Under the pieces are notes generated by a model, which was given only the letters and a program-made list of their open reading frames with translations, ran no database searches and was not told the DNA's origin. From contig JADLFM010000008.1 in NCBI GenBank assembly GCA_020845495.1, forward strand, positions 33,652-97,651: DNA of 64,000 nucleotides, read 5' to 3'. The position numbers and the translations under genes are program-made. Numbering within the stretch: the stretch's first letter is position 1; the number at the start of each line of letters is the position of its first letter. This document shows positions 7,917 to 17,990 of the stretch, one piece after another. Source of the DNA: Chloroflexota bacterium (lineage in GTDB: Bacteria > Chloroflexota > UBA6077 > JACCZL01).

Positions 7917-8981
7917 TCAGACCAGCACGGCGCCGAGGTTATGGCGCGCGCAGACGGCGCGGAGGTACGCCCCGCTTTCCTTGATGAACGCTACCTCGCG
8001 TCCGTAGTCGAACGGAGTCGCGTCGTACGCGTCCAAGGTTGGCCACTCGCCGGAGGCGATCTTTCGCTCGCACTCCGTGGTCTGGCGAATGAACACGGCG
8101 AACTCGCTGACGCTCAGATCCGGATGGCTGGCATGCCAGACTGGATCGAAGATCTGCATCACCGTGCGGCCATGAGTGTTCGGGTTCTCGATCGTCAGGT
8201 TCAGGTTCGGGTTGTGCTGGTAGAGTAGGGGCAGGATCGTCTCGTAGTCGATCAGCCCTTGACCGCAGGGCCGGACCTGACGAACCGCGCCGTCCTTCAC
8301 GAAGACGTGGATGACGTCCTTCAGGTGCGTCTGCCGAACGTACGGTGCGACCCGGTGGGCGGCGGCGGTGGGGTCTTCGCCTCGGTGGGTCACGTTGGCG
8401 ATGTCGAAGGTGATGCCGAGCACGTCCGGGCCAATCGCTTCGACGAGCCGCACCACCTCGAAGGTGGTGATCTCCTCGTGCGTCTCCACGTTCATGTGGA
8501 TGCCGAGATCCCGTGCGATTGGGGCCAGCTTGTGCAGGAACTTCTCGGTCGCGGCGAGTTGATCGTCCCAGGAGACGTCGGTGCGGTAGCGGTCGTAGCA
8601 GAGGTAGCCGTAGTAGGCGCTCTTGAAGTTTGCCGTGCCGATCCAGACCTCGGTCACGTCGATGGCGCGGCACGCTTCTAGCATGCGCCGGAAGCCGAGC
8701 AGGATGTCGCCGTTGCCGGCCGCGCGCAGCTCCGGCGCCTCCGGCGTCGCGTACGGGTTGACCTTCCCCAGCCCGCTCTCGACGTACAGGCCCAGGTCGT
8801 CAGCGTGGGCTCGGATCTCGCGTAGCTCGCCGTGGTCGAGGGTCGGGCTCATCTCGAGAACCGTCCGGAAGAAGAGGCCTTCCATCCCCAGCTCACGGGC
8901 ATGATCGAAGCTTGCGATCGGGCCGTACTCCTTGGCGCGGGGGATCTTTCGTCCGTCAACGCCAACGCGCATCGTCAACAC
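7917..8981 (-). CDS. Sugar phosphate isomerase/epimerase-like TIM barrel (first copy)
   Basis: A 354-residue xylose-isomerase-like TIM barrel. Likely metal ligands are E156/E159 in NVETHEE, D183 in TFDIAN, H209 in RQTHLKD and the Glu of LTIENPNTHG. The two consecutive paralogues suggest either two successive isomerase steps or a heteromer. They lie between the ABC permeases and the amidohydrolases, so the imported compound probably has a sugar-like or polyol part. The start has a GGGAGGTG ribosome site about 6 bases upstream. Related enzymes include tagatose epimerase, hydroxypyruvate isomerase and inosose dehydratase; the sequence does not distinguish between them. Confidence 0.87.
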   Translation of the reverse strand: MLTMRVGVDGRKIPRAKEYGPIASFDHARELGMEGLFFRTVLEMSPTLDHGELREIRAHADDLGLYVESGLGKVNPYATPEAPELRAAGNGDILLGFRRMLEACRAIDVTEVWIGTANFKSAYYGYLCYDRYRTDVSWDDQLAATEKFLHKLAPIARDLGIHMNVETHEEITTFEVVRLVEAIGPDVLGITFDIANVTHRGEDPTAAAHRVAPYVRQTHLKDVIHVFVKDGAVRQVRPCGQGLIDYETILPLLYQHNPNLNLTIENPNTHGRTVMQIFDPVWHASHPDLSVSEFAVFIRQTTECERKIASGEWPTLDAYDATPFDYGREVAFIKESGAYLRAVCARHNLGAVLV

Positions 8982-9048
8982 CTCCCATGCGACCTGGACG
9001 CCCGCTCGCGCCGATGCACCAGCGTGGACGCCGCTCGAAACAGGCTTG

Positions 9049-9972
9049 CTACTTCATGCCGGACACGAGCATGCCCCGGATGTAGTAGCGCTGTAGGAGA
9101 AAGAACAGGATCAAGATCGGGATCGTGGCCGCCGTCGCCGCCGCGAAGAGCTCGCCGAACAGGGGGAAGTTGGCGACCGTCCGGAACTTCGCGATCGTCA
9201 CCTGAACGACCTGCTTGTTCGGGTCTTGCATGATCACGAGCGGCCAGAGGTAGCTGTTCCAGGACCACATGAACTGGATCAGTGCCAGCGTCACCAGGGC
9301 CGGGCGGCCGTTCGGCAGGATGACGTGCCAGAAGATCTGGATCGGCGACGCTCCCTCAATGGTCGCGGCCTCGTCTAGCTCGCGTGGAATCTCCAGGAAC
9401 GCCTGCCGCATCAGGAAGATGCCGAACGGGCTGAAGATGAAGGGCAGGAAGAGGGCCGGGTACGTCGACACCAGGTTCAGGGAGCGCATCACGACGTAGA
9501 GCGGGACGACCACTACGTCGAACGGAACGAACGCCGTCAGCATCGTGAGGGCGAACAGCACGTCACGGCCGGGGAAGCGCAACCGAGCGAAGACGTACGC
9601 TGCGAGCGTCGAGAACAGGCACGCCCCGAGCATCTGCCCGCTCGCCGCGATCAGCGTATTGAACAGATCGCGGTGGAAGCTCCAGGTCGTGAAGATCGAC
9701 CGGTAGTTCTGGAGCGTCGGCGCCGGTGGAATGAACGTCTTCCAGGTGAGCGGTGAAGCGTAGCGGAACACCTCCTCGGTGGGCTTGAACGAGGTCAGAA
9801 ACATCCAGACGAATGGGAGCAAAAAGACGAACCCAACCACTACCAGCGCGACGTAGGCGGGAAGGTCGGCCAGCACGTGACGCGGCTCGAAGCGGCCGAC
9901 CGCCCGGCTCGGGGGGCGCGGATGGAGGCGTTCTGGTGTGGCGAGGGTCGGGGCTGCGGTCGTGTCGTGCAT
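9049..9972 (-). CDS. CUT1-type sugar ABC transporter permease (MalG/UgpE family)
   Basis: A 307-residue inner-membrane permease with about six membrane segments. The cytoplasmic EAA loop is visible as ELDEAATIEGASPIQIFWHVILPNGRPA, the contact for the ATPase. The N-terminal 30 residues are a basic cytoplasmic tail, followed by the first membrane segment (VALVVVGFVFLLPFVWMFL). It ends in GMLVSGMK, the typical C-terminus of MalG-type subunits. It partners the permease encoded 16 bases upstream and the two binding proteins before that. No ATPase gene is present nearby; CUT1 systems commonly share an MsiK-type ATPase. Confidence 0.93.
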   Translation of the reverse strand: MHDTTAAPTLATPERLHPRPPSRAVGRFEPRHVLADLPAYVALVVVGFVFLLPFVWMFLTSFKPTEEVFRYASPLTWKTFIPPAPTLQNYRSIFTTWSFHRDLFNTLIAASGQMLGACLFSTLAAYVFARLRFPGRDVLFALTMLTAFVPFDVVVVPLYVVMRSLNLVSTYPALFLPFIFSPFGIFLMRQAFLEIPRELDEAATIEGASPIQIFWHVILPNGRPALVTLALIQFMWSWNSYLWPLVIMQDPNKQVVQVTIAKFRTVANFPLFGELFAAATAATIPILILFFLLQRYYIRGMLVSGMK

Positions 9973-9988
9973 CAGTACTCGCGGTCCG

Positions 9989-10903
9989 TCAGTACTCGTG
10001 GTCCGTGCGGAGCAGGCCCGCCTGCACCAGGGTAATCGCGATCAGGAGCAGGATGATGAGGATAGCTGTCGCCGACGCGTCGCCCATCCGCTGGTACTTG
10101 AAGGCCTGTTCGTACATCAGGTAGACGAGGTTGACCGTGGAGTCTTGCGGCCCGCCCTCGGTCATCAGCGCGATCGGAATGAAGATCCGGCTGCCGGCGA
10201 TCGTCGCCATAAAGGTGGCCAACAGCAGCATCCGCTTCAGGAGCGGGATCGTAATGTGCCAGAGCCGCGCCCAGGCGCTGGCCCCGTCGATGGCGGCGGC
10301 TTCGTGGTACTCACTGGGGATCGTCTGGAGGCCGGCCAGCAGAATCAGCAGCGTGAACCCGATATCCTTCCAGACGATCATCGCCAGGATCGCCGGCAGT
10401 GCCTGAGTCGTGCTGATCAGGAACGGTTGTGCCGGCAGCCCGACTTGCCCGAGCAGCACGTTGAACAGGCCGTTGTCAGGGTTGTAGAGGATGTTCCAGA
10501 TCAGCGCGATGACGGCTTCCGAGGCGACGAGTGCCGCGAAGACTGCTCCACGCACGATCTTTGTGCCCGGCAGCGACCGATTCAGCAGGAGCGCGAGCGC
10601 CAGACCAAGCGGAATCTGGACGACCAGTTTTCCGCCGATGTAGATGAGGGTGTTGATGGTGGCGTGTATGAAACGCTCGTTGGTGGCGAGCAGCAGGTAG
10701 TTGTCCAGCCCCACGAATTGCGCCGCGCTCGGGTTCAAGGGGCTAAAACGCAGCAGGCTGTTGCGTACCGCCACCCCCAGTGGCAGCCACTGGAAGATGG
10801 CCAGCCCGGCGAAGGTCGGCAGCAGGAACAGGACCGCCACGAGCAGGACATCGGTCCTGACTCGTGGCCCCAGACGCCGCGTGCGTGGAACGGCAGTCTG
10901 CAC
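9989..10903 (-). CDS. CUT1-type sugar ABC transporter permease (MalF/UgpA family)
   Basis: A 304-residue permease with six membrane segments and the EAA loop SEYHEAAAIDGASAWARLWHITIPLLK. The open frame reaches further upstream, but the extra residues overlap the binding-protein gene. The GTG at 10903 has a GGAGAGG ribosome site 7 bases before it and leaves a 16-base gap after the binding-protein stop, so it is the chosen start. Forms the heterodimeric channel with the next gene for a sugar-like substrate. Confidence 0.92.
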   Translation of the reverse strand: MQTAVPRTRRLGPRVRTDVLLVAVLFLLPTFAGLAIFQWLPLGVAVRNSLLRFSPLNPSAAQFVGLDNYLLLATNERFIHATINTLIYIGGKLVVQIPLGLALALLLNRSLPGTKIVRGAVFAALVASEAVIALIWNILYNPDNGLFNVLLGQVGLPAQPFLISTTQALPAILAMIVWKDIGFTLLILLAGLQTIPSEYHEAAAIDGASAWARLWHITIPLLKRMLLLATFMATIAGSRIFIPIALMTEGGPQDSTVNLVYLMYEQAFKYQRMGDASATAILIILLLIAITLVQAGLLRTDHEY

Positions 10904-10919
10904 GATCGATCCTCTCCAG

Positions 10920-12419
10920 CTACCGCTTGTACGGTGCGAGCAGGCCGTCGATCTCCTTCGCAACCTTGTGCAGCCGGTCCTCCACCGGCGCGCCAAGCGC
11001 GATGTCCTTGACGGCCGTGTTCATCGCGCTGAAGTACTCGAGGTAGCCGGGCGTGACAGGCGGTGAGTAGCCCGCCTTCGTCAGCGCGACCGCCAGGCTG
11101 CGTGGATACTCGTTGTAGCCGGGGATCTTGTCGAACAGCGACTGTCGGGCCGGCATCGAGCCCCAGGTCGTCGCCCAGCCGATCCGGTTCTTGTCATTGT
11201 GAAGGAAACCGAGGTAGGCGACCGCTTCGGCAGGGTACTTCGTTTTGGCATACACGATCGGCGCATCGCCGCTGGTGTGGTTGAAAACGATTGTGCCGCG
11301 CGGGATGGCGGCGGCGCCCCATTTGAACGACGGCGCGCTGTTCGCGAAGCGATTTGCCAGAGTGATCGAGGAGAAGCGCGTGGCGGCCTTGCCGTCCTCG
11401 TACGCCTTCGCGACCGCCACCGAGGGGGTGAGCTTCTTCTGGAAGAGGCTCTGGTACAGCGTCATCCCCTTGACCGCTTCGGGGGTGTCGACGTATCCAG
11501 AGGCCGTCGTGCCGTCTGGGCTGATCCCGATGAACGTCTTGTAGGCGGTCGAGTCCTTGGGGGCGTTTGGATCGCCCATCGAGCGGATGTAGTCGCCTTC
11601 GTACCAGTAACTCGACCCTGGGCCGCCGTTGCCGTACTCGGACGAGCCGAGCGCGAAGACGCCGTCGCCCGCAGGGTTGAGCGCCGTCGTGAGCTTCTGC
11701 CAGGCATCGACAGCCTGATCCCAGGACCATCCCTTCGTCAGGTCGTCCGTTTCCGGGGGTGTCTGCACCCCCGCCTTCTGGAAGAGGTCACGGTTGAAGT
11801 AGAGCAGGGTGTGACCCTGCTCCCAGGGCATCCCGTAGAGCTTGCCGTCGACGCTCTGCTGCGCCCGCATCGAGGCCGGGATGTCGTTGACAAAGGCGTC
11901 GGTCAGGTACTCGCTCAGGTTCAGCACGATGTGGTTGAAGACGTACGCCTGAACGAAGTCGCCCTTGCCCATCATGATGTCTGGGGCGTCGCCGGCGGCC
12001 ACATACGTCTGGAGCTTCTGGTTCAGGTCGCCGTACGGTACGACCTCTTCCTCGATGGCAACGTTGGGGTACGCCTTCGACCACTCAGCGTTCCAGCCCT
12101 TGATGAGCTCCTCGGCAGCCGGATTGAACGACTGCCGCATCGTCCGCAGCTTGATCGCTGTGCCGGTGGGCGCCGGGCCACGGTAGCCGCCCAGGTCGAG
12201 CTTGTACTGCGCCGAGCCGGCCGAACTCGGCGCCATTGTGGGCGCGGGGGCGCCGCTCACGCCGGACGGGGCAGCGGTCGAGGCTGGGGCGGCCGGCTGC
12301 TGGGTGGGGGCACTGGATGAGCCTGAGGGCTGGGCTGGCGCCGACGGCGCGCAGGCGCTGAGCATCAGGATCGCGGCGGATCCGAGCGACCGAGTGAGGA
12401 AGTGACGTCGTGTGAGCAT
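10920..12419 (-). CDS. Family 1 ABC solute-binding lipoprotein (copy A)
   Basis: A 499-residue extracellular binding protein. The N-terminus reads MLTRRHFLTRS, a twin-arginine motif, followed by a hydrophobic stretch and the lipobox LSAC, so the protein should be exported folded and lipid-anchored. A Pro/Ala/Ser linker (about residues 30-75) precedes the MalE-like body, with typical strands (AYPNVAIEEEVVPYGDLNQKLQTYVAAGDAPDIMM is diagnostic of SBP family 1). GGAGGG lies 7 bases before the ATG. It is followed by two matching permeases. A close paralogue lies directly upstream, and whole blocks of the two genes are almost identical in DNA. Confidence 0.92.
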   Translation of the reverse strand: MLTRRHFLTRSLGSAAILMLSACAPSAPAQPSGSSSAPTQQPAAPASTAAPSGVSGAPAPTMAPSSAGSAQYKLDLGGYRGPAPTGTAIKLRTMRQSFNPAAEELIKGWNAEWSKAYPNVAIEEEVVPYGDLNQKLQTYVAAGDAPDIMMGKGDFVQAYVFNHIVLNLSEYLTDAFVNDIPASMRAQQSVDGKLYGMPWEQGHTLLYFNRDLFQKAGVQTPPETDDLTKGWSWDQAVDAWQKLTTALNPAGDGVFALGSSEYGNGGPGSSYWYEGDYIRSMGDPNAPKDSTAYKTFIGISPDGTTASGYVDTPEAVKGMTLYQSLFQKKLTPSVAVAKAYEDGKAATRFSSITLANRFANSAPSFKWGAAAIPRGTIVFNHTSGDAPIVYAKTKYPAEAVAYLGFLHNDKNRIGWATTWGSMPARQSLFDKIPGYNEYPRSLAVALTKAGYSPPVTPGYLEYFSAMNTAVKDIALGAPVEDRLHKVAKEIDGLLAPYKR

Positions 12420-12453
12420 GTGGTGACCCTCCAGCCAGCCTCGCGGGCGGTGC

Positions 12454-13956
12454 CTACTTCTTGTAGGGCGCGAGGAGGCCGTCGATCTCTTTGGCAACCT
12501 TCTTGAGTCGATCCTCAACGGCCGCGCCGAGCGCGATGTCCTTGACGGCCGTGTTCATCGCGCTGAAGTATTCGAGGTAGCCGGGCGTGATGGGTGGCGC
12601 GAACCCGCCCTGCGCCGAGGCGACCGCGAGGCTATACGGAAATTCCTTCAATGCCGAGACCTTGTCGATGATCGAGCGGCGAGCCGGCAGCGAGCCACGA
12701 GCGTTGAACCAGGCCACCGCGTTGGCGTCGTTGTGGAGCAGGCCGAGGAAGGCGGCCGTCTCGGCCGGATACTTCGTCTTCACGGACACGAACGGTGCGT
12801 CGCCACTCGTGTGGCCGAAGGCCGTCGTCCCATGCGGGACCGGCGTCGCGCTCCACTCGAATGGCACACCAACCTGGCGGAGCCGGGCGATGTTCCCACC
12901 TCCACCAAAGCGCGTCGCGGCCTTCTGGTCTTCGAACTGGGTCTGCACGGCCGTCGAAGGCGACAGCTTCTGTTGAAAGATGCGCTGGTAGATCTGCATG
13001 CCTTTGACCGCCTCGGGAGTGTCGACGTAGCCAGAGGCCGTCGTGCCATCGGGGCTGATCCCGATGAACGTCTTGTAGGCCGTCGAGTCCTTGGGGGCGT
13101 TCGGGTCGCCCATCGAACGGATGAAGACGCCCTCGATCCAGTAGCTCGAACCCGGCCCGCCGTTGCCGTAGGCGGAGGAGGCCAGCGCGTAGACCTCTGG
13201 TTCGCCAGATGGGTTGAGCGCGCTGAACAGCCGCTTCCAGGCGTCCTCCATCTGGTCCCAGGACCAGCCCTTCGCCAGTTCGGCGGTCTCCGTCGGTGTT
13301 GGGACGTTGGCTTTCCGGAACATCTCCTTGTTGAAGAAGAGCAGTGGCTCGTCCTGTTCGTACGGCATCGCGTAGAGCTTGCCGTCGACGACCTGCTGGG
13401 ACTTCGCGGCGGGCATAAGGTCGTCCACGAAGTCGTCGCGGAAGTAGTCGCTCAGATTGAGGGCGATGGCGTTGAAGACGTAGGCTCGGACGAAATCGCC
13501 CTTGCCCATGATGACGTCCGGGGGATCGCCGGCGGCGACGTACGCCTGGAGCTTGGGATTCAAGTCACCGTACGGAACCACCTCTTCCTCAACGGTGACG
13601 TTGGGGTATGCCTCCGCCCACTCGGTGTACCGGTCCTTCCACCATTGATCCTCGACCGGCCGGTAGACCTGCCGCATGACGCGGAGCTTGACCGCCGTGC
13701 CGGTGGGCGCCGGACCCCGGTAGCCGCCCAGGTCGAGCTTGTACTGCGCCGAGCCGGCCGAACTCGGCGCCGTTGTAGGCGCGGGGGCGCCGCTCACGCC
13801 GGACGGGGCAGCGGTCGAGGCTGGGGCGGCCGGCTGCTGGGTGGGGGCACTGGATGAGCCTGAGGGCTGGGCTGGTGCCGACGGCGCGCAGGCGCTGAGC
13901 ACCACGGAGCCAGCCAGTGCAAGACATCGGCAGACGAACTGGCGACGGGTCAACAT
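12454..13956 (-). CDS. Family 1 ABC solute-binding lipoprotein (copy B)
   Basis: A 500-residue paralogue of the next gene. Tat motif (LTRRQFV), hydrophobic core and lipobox LSAC, then the same Pro/Ser/Ala linker and MalE-like body. The ligand-facing parts differ more than the linker and the C-terminus, so the two proteins may present different or related ligands to one permease pair. AAGGAGA lies 8 bases before the ATG. It sits 34 bases before copy A and 59 bases after the racemase gene, in the same operon. Confidence 0.92.
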   Translation of the reverse strand: MLTRRQFVCRCLALAGSVVLSACAPSAPAQPSGSSSAPTQQPAAPASTAAPSGVSGAPAPTTAPSSAGSAQYKLDLGGYRGPAPTGTAVKLRVMRQVYRPVEDQWWKDRYTEWAEAYPNVTVEEEVVPYGDLNPKLQAYVAAGDPPDVIMGKGDFVRAYVFNAIALNLSDYFRDDFVDDLMPAAKSQQVVDGKLYAMPYEQDEPLLFFNKEMFRKANVPTPTETAELAKGWSWDQMEDAWKRLFSALNPSGEPEVYALASSAYGNGGPGSSYWIEGVFIRSMGDPNAPKDSTAYKTFIGISPDGTTASGYVDTPEAVKGMQIYQRIFQQKLSPSTAVQTQFEDQKAATRFGGGGNIARLRQVGVPFEWSATPVPHGTTAFGHTSGDAPFVSVKTKYPAETAAFLGLLHNDANAVAWFNARGSLPARRSIIDKVSALKEFPYSLAVASAQGGFAPPITPGYLEYFSAMNTAVKDIALGAAVEDRLKKVAKEIDGLLAPYKK

Positions 13957-14015
13957 CTGCTGATCTCCTTCCCGGTTGCGGGCCAACTGGCCGACGCCCC
14001 TCCGCTACCGCACCA

Positions 14016-14879
14016 TCACCGTGTCGGACGCCAGGATGAACCATCGTCGTCAGGGCTCGACGCTGGCGCCGTGATGCCAGATGGACTGGACGCGGCGCCG
14101 TTGTGGTGGGCTGCCTCCGGAACGGGGCGGCCTGGCTGTGCGTAGATGCTGGCGATGCTCGGGGGCAGCCCGATTGCCAGCCGGGGCTCGAGGGGCCGGT
14201 AGGTGCTCCGCTTGCTCGTCTGAGCGCCGCTCTCGACCAGCCCCCGCAGCATCGTGACGGCGGCGCGGACGCCATCCACGACCGGCACGCGTGTCGCGGC
14301 GCTCACAGCCTGCTCCAGCCCGGCCATGCCGGCGCAGCCCAGCAGGATCACTTCCGCGCCATCGTGCTCGACGGCCGCACGAGCCTCGTCGACGAGCCGA
14401 GTGCGGACGACGTCGTCCGGCAGGTCCACGAGGTCGAGAACGGACAGGTCGGAGCTACGCACCGAGGCGCAGCGAGCCGCCAGCCCGAGCGCGCGCAGGC
14501 CCTCCTCGATGAGCGGGCACCAGCGCGGCGAGGTCGTGACGATGCTGAAGCGCTCGCCCAACGGTAGCGCATGCAGCACCGATGCCTCCATGATCCCGAG
14601 GACTGGCTGTCGCAGCGCCTCACGCAGCGCGCCGACGAGCGGATGATGGCCGTAACAGGCGACGGCGAAGCCGTCGTACCCCTCGGCGAGCGGCAGGACC
14701 GCGTCCAGCGCCCAGTACCCGCTGACGATCTCATCCAGCCGGCCTTCGACCGACACCGGGCCGCGCGTCGGACTGATCGCCTCGACTCGCACCTCGGGGC
14801 CAACGGCGGCCCGAGCGGCGGCCAGGATCGTCGCCGTCATCCCGGCATTGGTGTTGGGGTTGATCACCAGCAGACGCAT
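14016..14879 (-). CDS. Asp/Glu/hydantoin racemase-family protein
   Basis: A 287-residue protein opening with MRLLVINPNTNAGMT, the classic start of hydantoin/Asp-Glu racemases. The two catalytic Cys of the two-base mechanism are visible in VACYGHHPL (first half) and LLGCAGMAGLE (second half), and the middle EASVLHALPLGERFSIVTTS is also typical. The open frame extends 19 codons upstream (ATG at 14888 is another option), but homologues begin at MRLLVINPN. The C-terminus carries an extra 50-residue Ser/Pro-rich tail. First gene of the catabolic operon, so it probably acts on the stereochemistry of the substrate, such as a hydantoin, allantoin-like or amino-acid unit. Confidence 0.88.
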   Translation of the reverse strand: MRLLVINPNTNAGMTATILAAARAAVGPEVRVEAISPTRGPVSVEGRLDEIVSGYWALDAVLPLAEGYDGFAVACYGHHPLVGALREALRQPVLGIMEASVLHALPLGERFSIVTTSPRWCPLIEEGLRALGLAARCASVRSSDLSVLDLVDLPDDVVRTRLVDEARAAVEHDGAEVILLGCAGMAGLEQAVSAATRVPVVDGVRAAVTMLRGLVESGAQTSKRSTYRPLEPRLAIGLPPSIASIYAQPGRPVPEAAHHNGAASSPSGITAPASSPDDDGSSWRPTR

Positions 14880-14920
14880 CGGGACCATCCGCACCGGCTC
14901 GGTGAGCACATGCGTATAAC

Positions 14921-14966
14921 ATACTACATGTAGCATGTAGATACTACTGGATCTTCACGCCGTCAA
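14921..14966 (-). promoter_or_regulatory. Operon promoter with overlapping GntR-type operator candidate
   Basis: On the minus strand TTGACG (14966-14961) and TATCTA (14943-14938) are spaced by 17 bases, a sigma70-like promoter. The block 14921-14947 reads ATACTAC-ATGTAG-C-ATGTAG-ATACTAC and includes the perfect palindrome CTACATGTAG (14924-14933). It overlaps the -10 element and the start site, a classic repressor position, in front of the racemase operon and opposite the gntR gene. Confidence 0.65.
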
Positions 14967-15320
14967 GTGCACGGCTTCCATGGAGCGCGAGCGGCGATGC
15001 TCGACGTGACGCCCGGAACGAGGCCGTGCCGCGAGCGCTCGACGTAACGACCGGAGCGAGGCCGCGCAGCGGGCGCTCGGCGCGTCACCGGGGCGGGCCG
15101 GGACCGCACCTGGCCAGGAGCTAGAGGCCCCTGGCCAGTCTCGTATCGGCGCGGTCCCCCCTCCCCTGGCCAGTACCGACGTGTGTCGGGCGCCCGGGAG
15201 AGGGGAGCGCATCGGCCGTCGCCGGTAGGTGAACTGTAGGCGGGCGCTTCCTCGGAGCGGAACGATCCTGTCGGCCGTTGAGGCGAGTATGCTACACGGG
15301 TATCGGAGGGCCGGGGCACG
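14967..15320. other. Divergent intergenic region, operon / gntR
   Basis: No gene seen. It contains a degenerate 28-base direct repeat (14999-15026 and 15037-15064), three copies of the palindrome CTGGCCAG between about 15110 and 15175, and near the regulator start TATGCTACAC at 15288-15297, which shares the 8-mer ATGCTACA with the operator block of the opposite promoter (there on the minus strand). Confidence 0.5.
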
Positions 15321-16250
15321 ATGACGAGCGCAGAACAGTCGGCTGCCGAACCGTCGGCTGCTGAGGGGGCGGCCGCTGAGGGGGCGGCCGCTGAGGGGGC
15401 GGCGGTTGGGAACGACGGGCGGCCGGCGGTCGACGGTGGACGGTCCAGCATGCGCGCAACCCGGGCGGTTGGCGGCAAGACGGGAGCCAGGGCAGGTGCG
15501 GCGCGACCGCGGGAAGCGCCGGCCCTGGTCCGGCTCCAACGCCAGCCGAGCCTCACCGAGCGGGTCTTTCGGCAACTGCGGGATGCGATCGTGAACGCCG
15601 AGTTTGCGCCGGGCGACGTCGTGACGATCGAGCACGTGGCCGCCATGCTTGGGGTAAGCCGGACGCCGGTCCGCGAGGCCATGCCGGCGCTCCAACAACT
15701 CGGGCTGATCGTTCAGGCGGACAACGGCAGCTTTCAGGTCGCTCCGCTCGACACGACCTACGTCTGGGAGGTGTACGCGGTCCGGAGCGCGCTCGAGAGC
15801 CTGGCGGCTGAGATCGTCGCGCCGACCCTAAGCGATGGCGATCTCGACGATCTGCGTTCGTCAGCGTTGCCGCCCGAGCCGCGCCCGGATGGGGACTATT
15901 CGGAGATGTTCGGCCCGGATCTTGGCCTGCACGATTTCGTGCGCCGGAAATGCCCGCTCGGCTTCCTCAACGCGCTCATCGACGTGGTCCAGGTCCACCG
16001 CTCGCGGCTGCTCGATCTGGAGCACAGTGCGAGCGGCAGCTATCGGCGCGCGTCCTACGAGGAGCACCGCGCCATCGTCGAAGCGCTCGAGCGCCGCGAT
16101 GGCAAGTTGGCCCGCCAACGCATGCAGGCCCATCTCGACCGGGTCGGCACCGAGGTCGCGGCGCTCGCCGAGCGGGGTGGGGAGGCTCTTCCCGACCACG
16201 TTCGGGAGGGCCGTCAGGGTGGCGAGCAGGCGCGTCGCGCCCAACGTTAG
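15321..16250 (+). CDS. GntR-family transcriptional regulator, FCD (FadR) subfamily
   Basis: A 309-residue regulator. Residues about 75-140 are the winged helix (SLTERVFRQLRDAIVNAEFAPGD, then the HTH VAAMLGVSRTPVREAM, with PVREA as the GntR signature). Residues about 150-285 are the all-helical FCD effector domain, with candidate metal or ligand residues in LHDFVRRKC and YEEHRAIVEALERRD. The first 70 residues are low-complexity and include AAEGA repeats made by three exact 15-base copies (15360-15404). A shorter start near residue 44 (MRATRAV) is possible. It is transcribed divergently from the nine-gene catabolic operon and probably controls it, released by the substrate or an intermediate. 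Confidence 0.9.
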   Translation: MTSAEQSAAEPSAAEGAAAEGAAAEGAAVGNDGRPAVDGGRSSMRATRAVGGKTGARAGAARPREAPALVRLQRQPSLTERVFRQLRDAIVNAEFAPGDVVTIEHVAAMLGVSRTPVREAMPALQQLGLIVQADNGSFQVAPLDTTYVWEVYAVRSALESLAAEIVAPTLSDGDLDDLRSSALPPEPRPDGDYSEMFGPDLGLHDFVRRKCPLGFLNALIDVVQVHRSRLLDLEHSASGSYRRASYEEHRAIVEALERRDGKLARQRMQAHLDRVGTEVAALAERGGEALPDHVREGRQGGEQARRAQR

Positions 16251-16366
16251 CTCGCGCACGCGAGGATGGGCCTCGCTGACCATCTCGTCGATGCCGCCGC
16301 TGAGCCGCTAGCCCGCCCGCAGGAGGATGGCCCATCTCGAGATCGGCAGGTCGGCACGCGCGGGGT

Positions 16367-16408
16367 GCGCGGGTAGGCGTTGGCGACGCTGCCAGCGCCC
16401 ACCCGCGC
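16367..16408. terminator. Bidirectional terminator hairpin, gntR / metY
   Basis: Stem of 8 bp (16367-16374 with 16401-16408), continued after single-base bulges by 9 more pairs with one G-T wobble, closing on the loop GACGCT. It separates the convergent gntR and metY genes. Confidence 0.7.
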
Positions 16409-16436
16409 GTCAGGAGGCGACCCGTTTGGGATGGCC

Positions 16437-17990
<1,554 letters not shown>

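Noticed and set aside
11199..12320. 373-codon rightward open frame opposite SBP copy A
   Set aside because: A similar shadow (LRRAGRTRRHCGRGGAAHAGRG) recurs opposite SBP copy B because the two genes share sequence; the sense frames have signal peptides and known folds.
14955..15698. Overlapping leftward frames opposite gntR
   Set aside because: Arg/Ser/Pro-rich shadows that run opposite the regulator and its promoter region.
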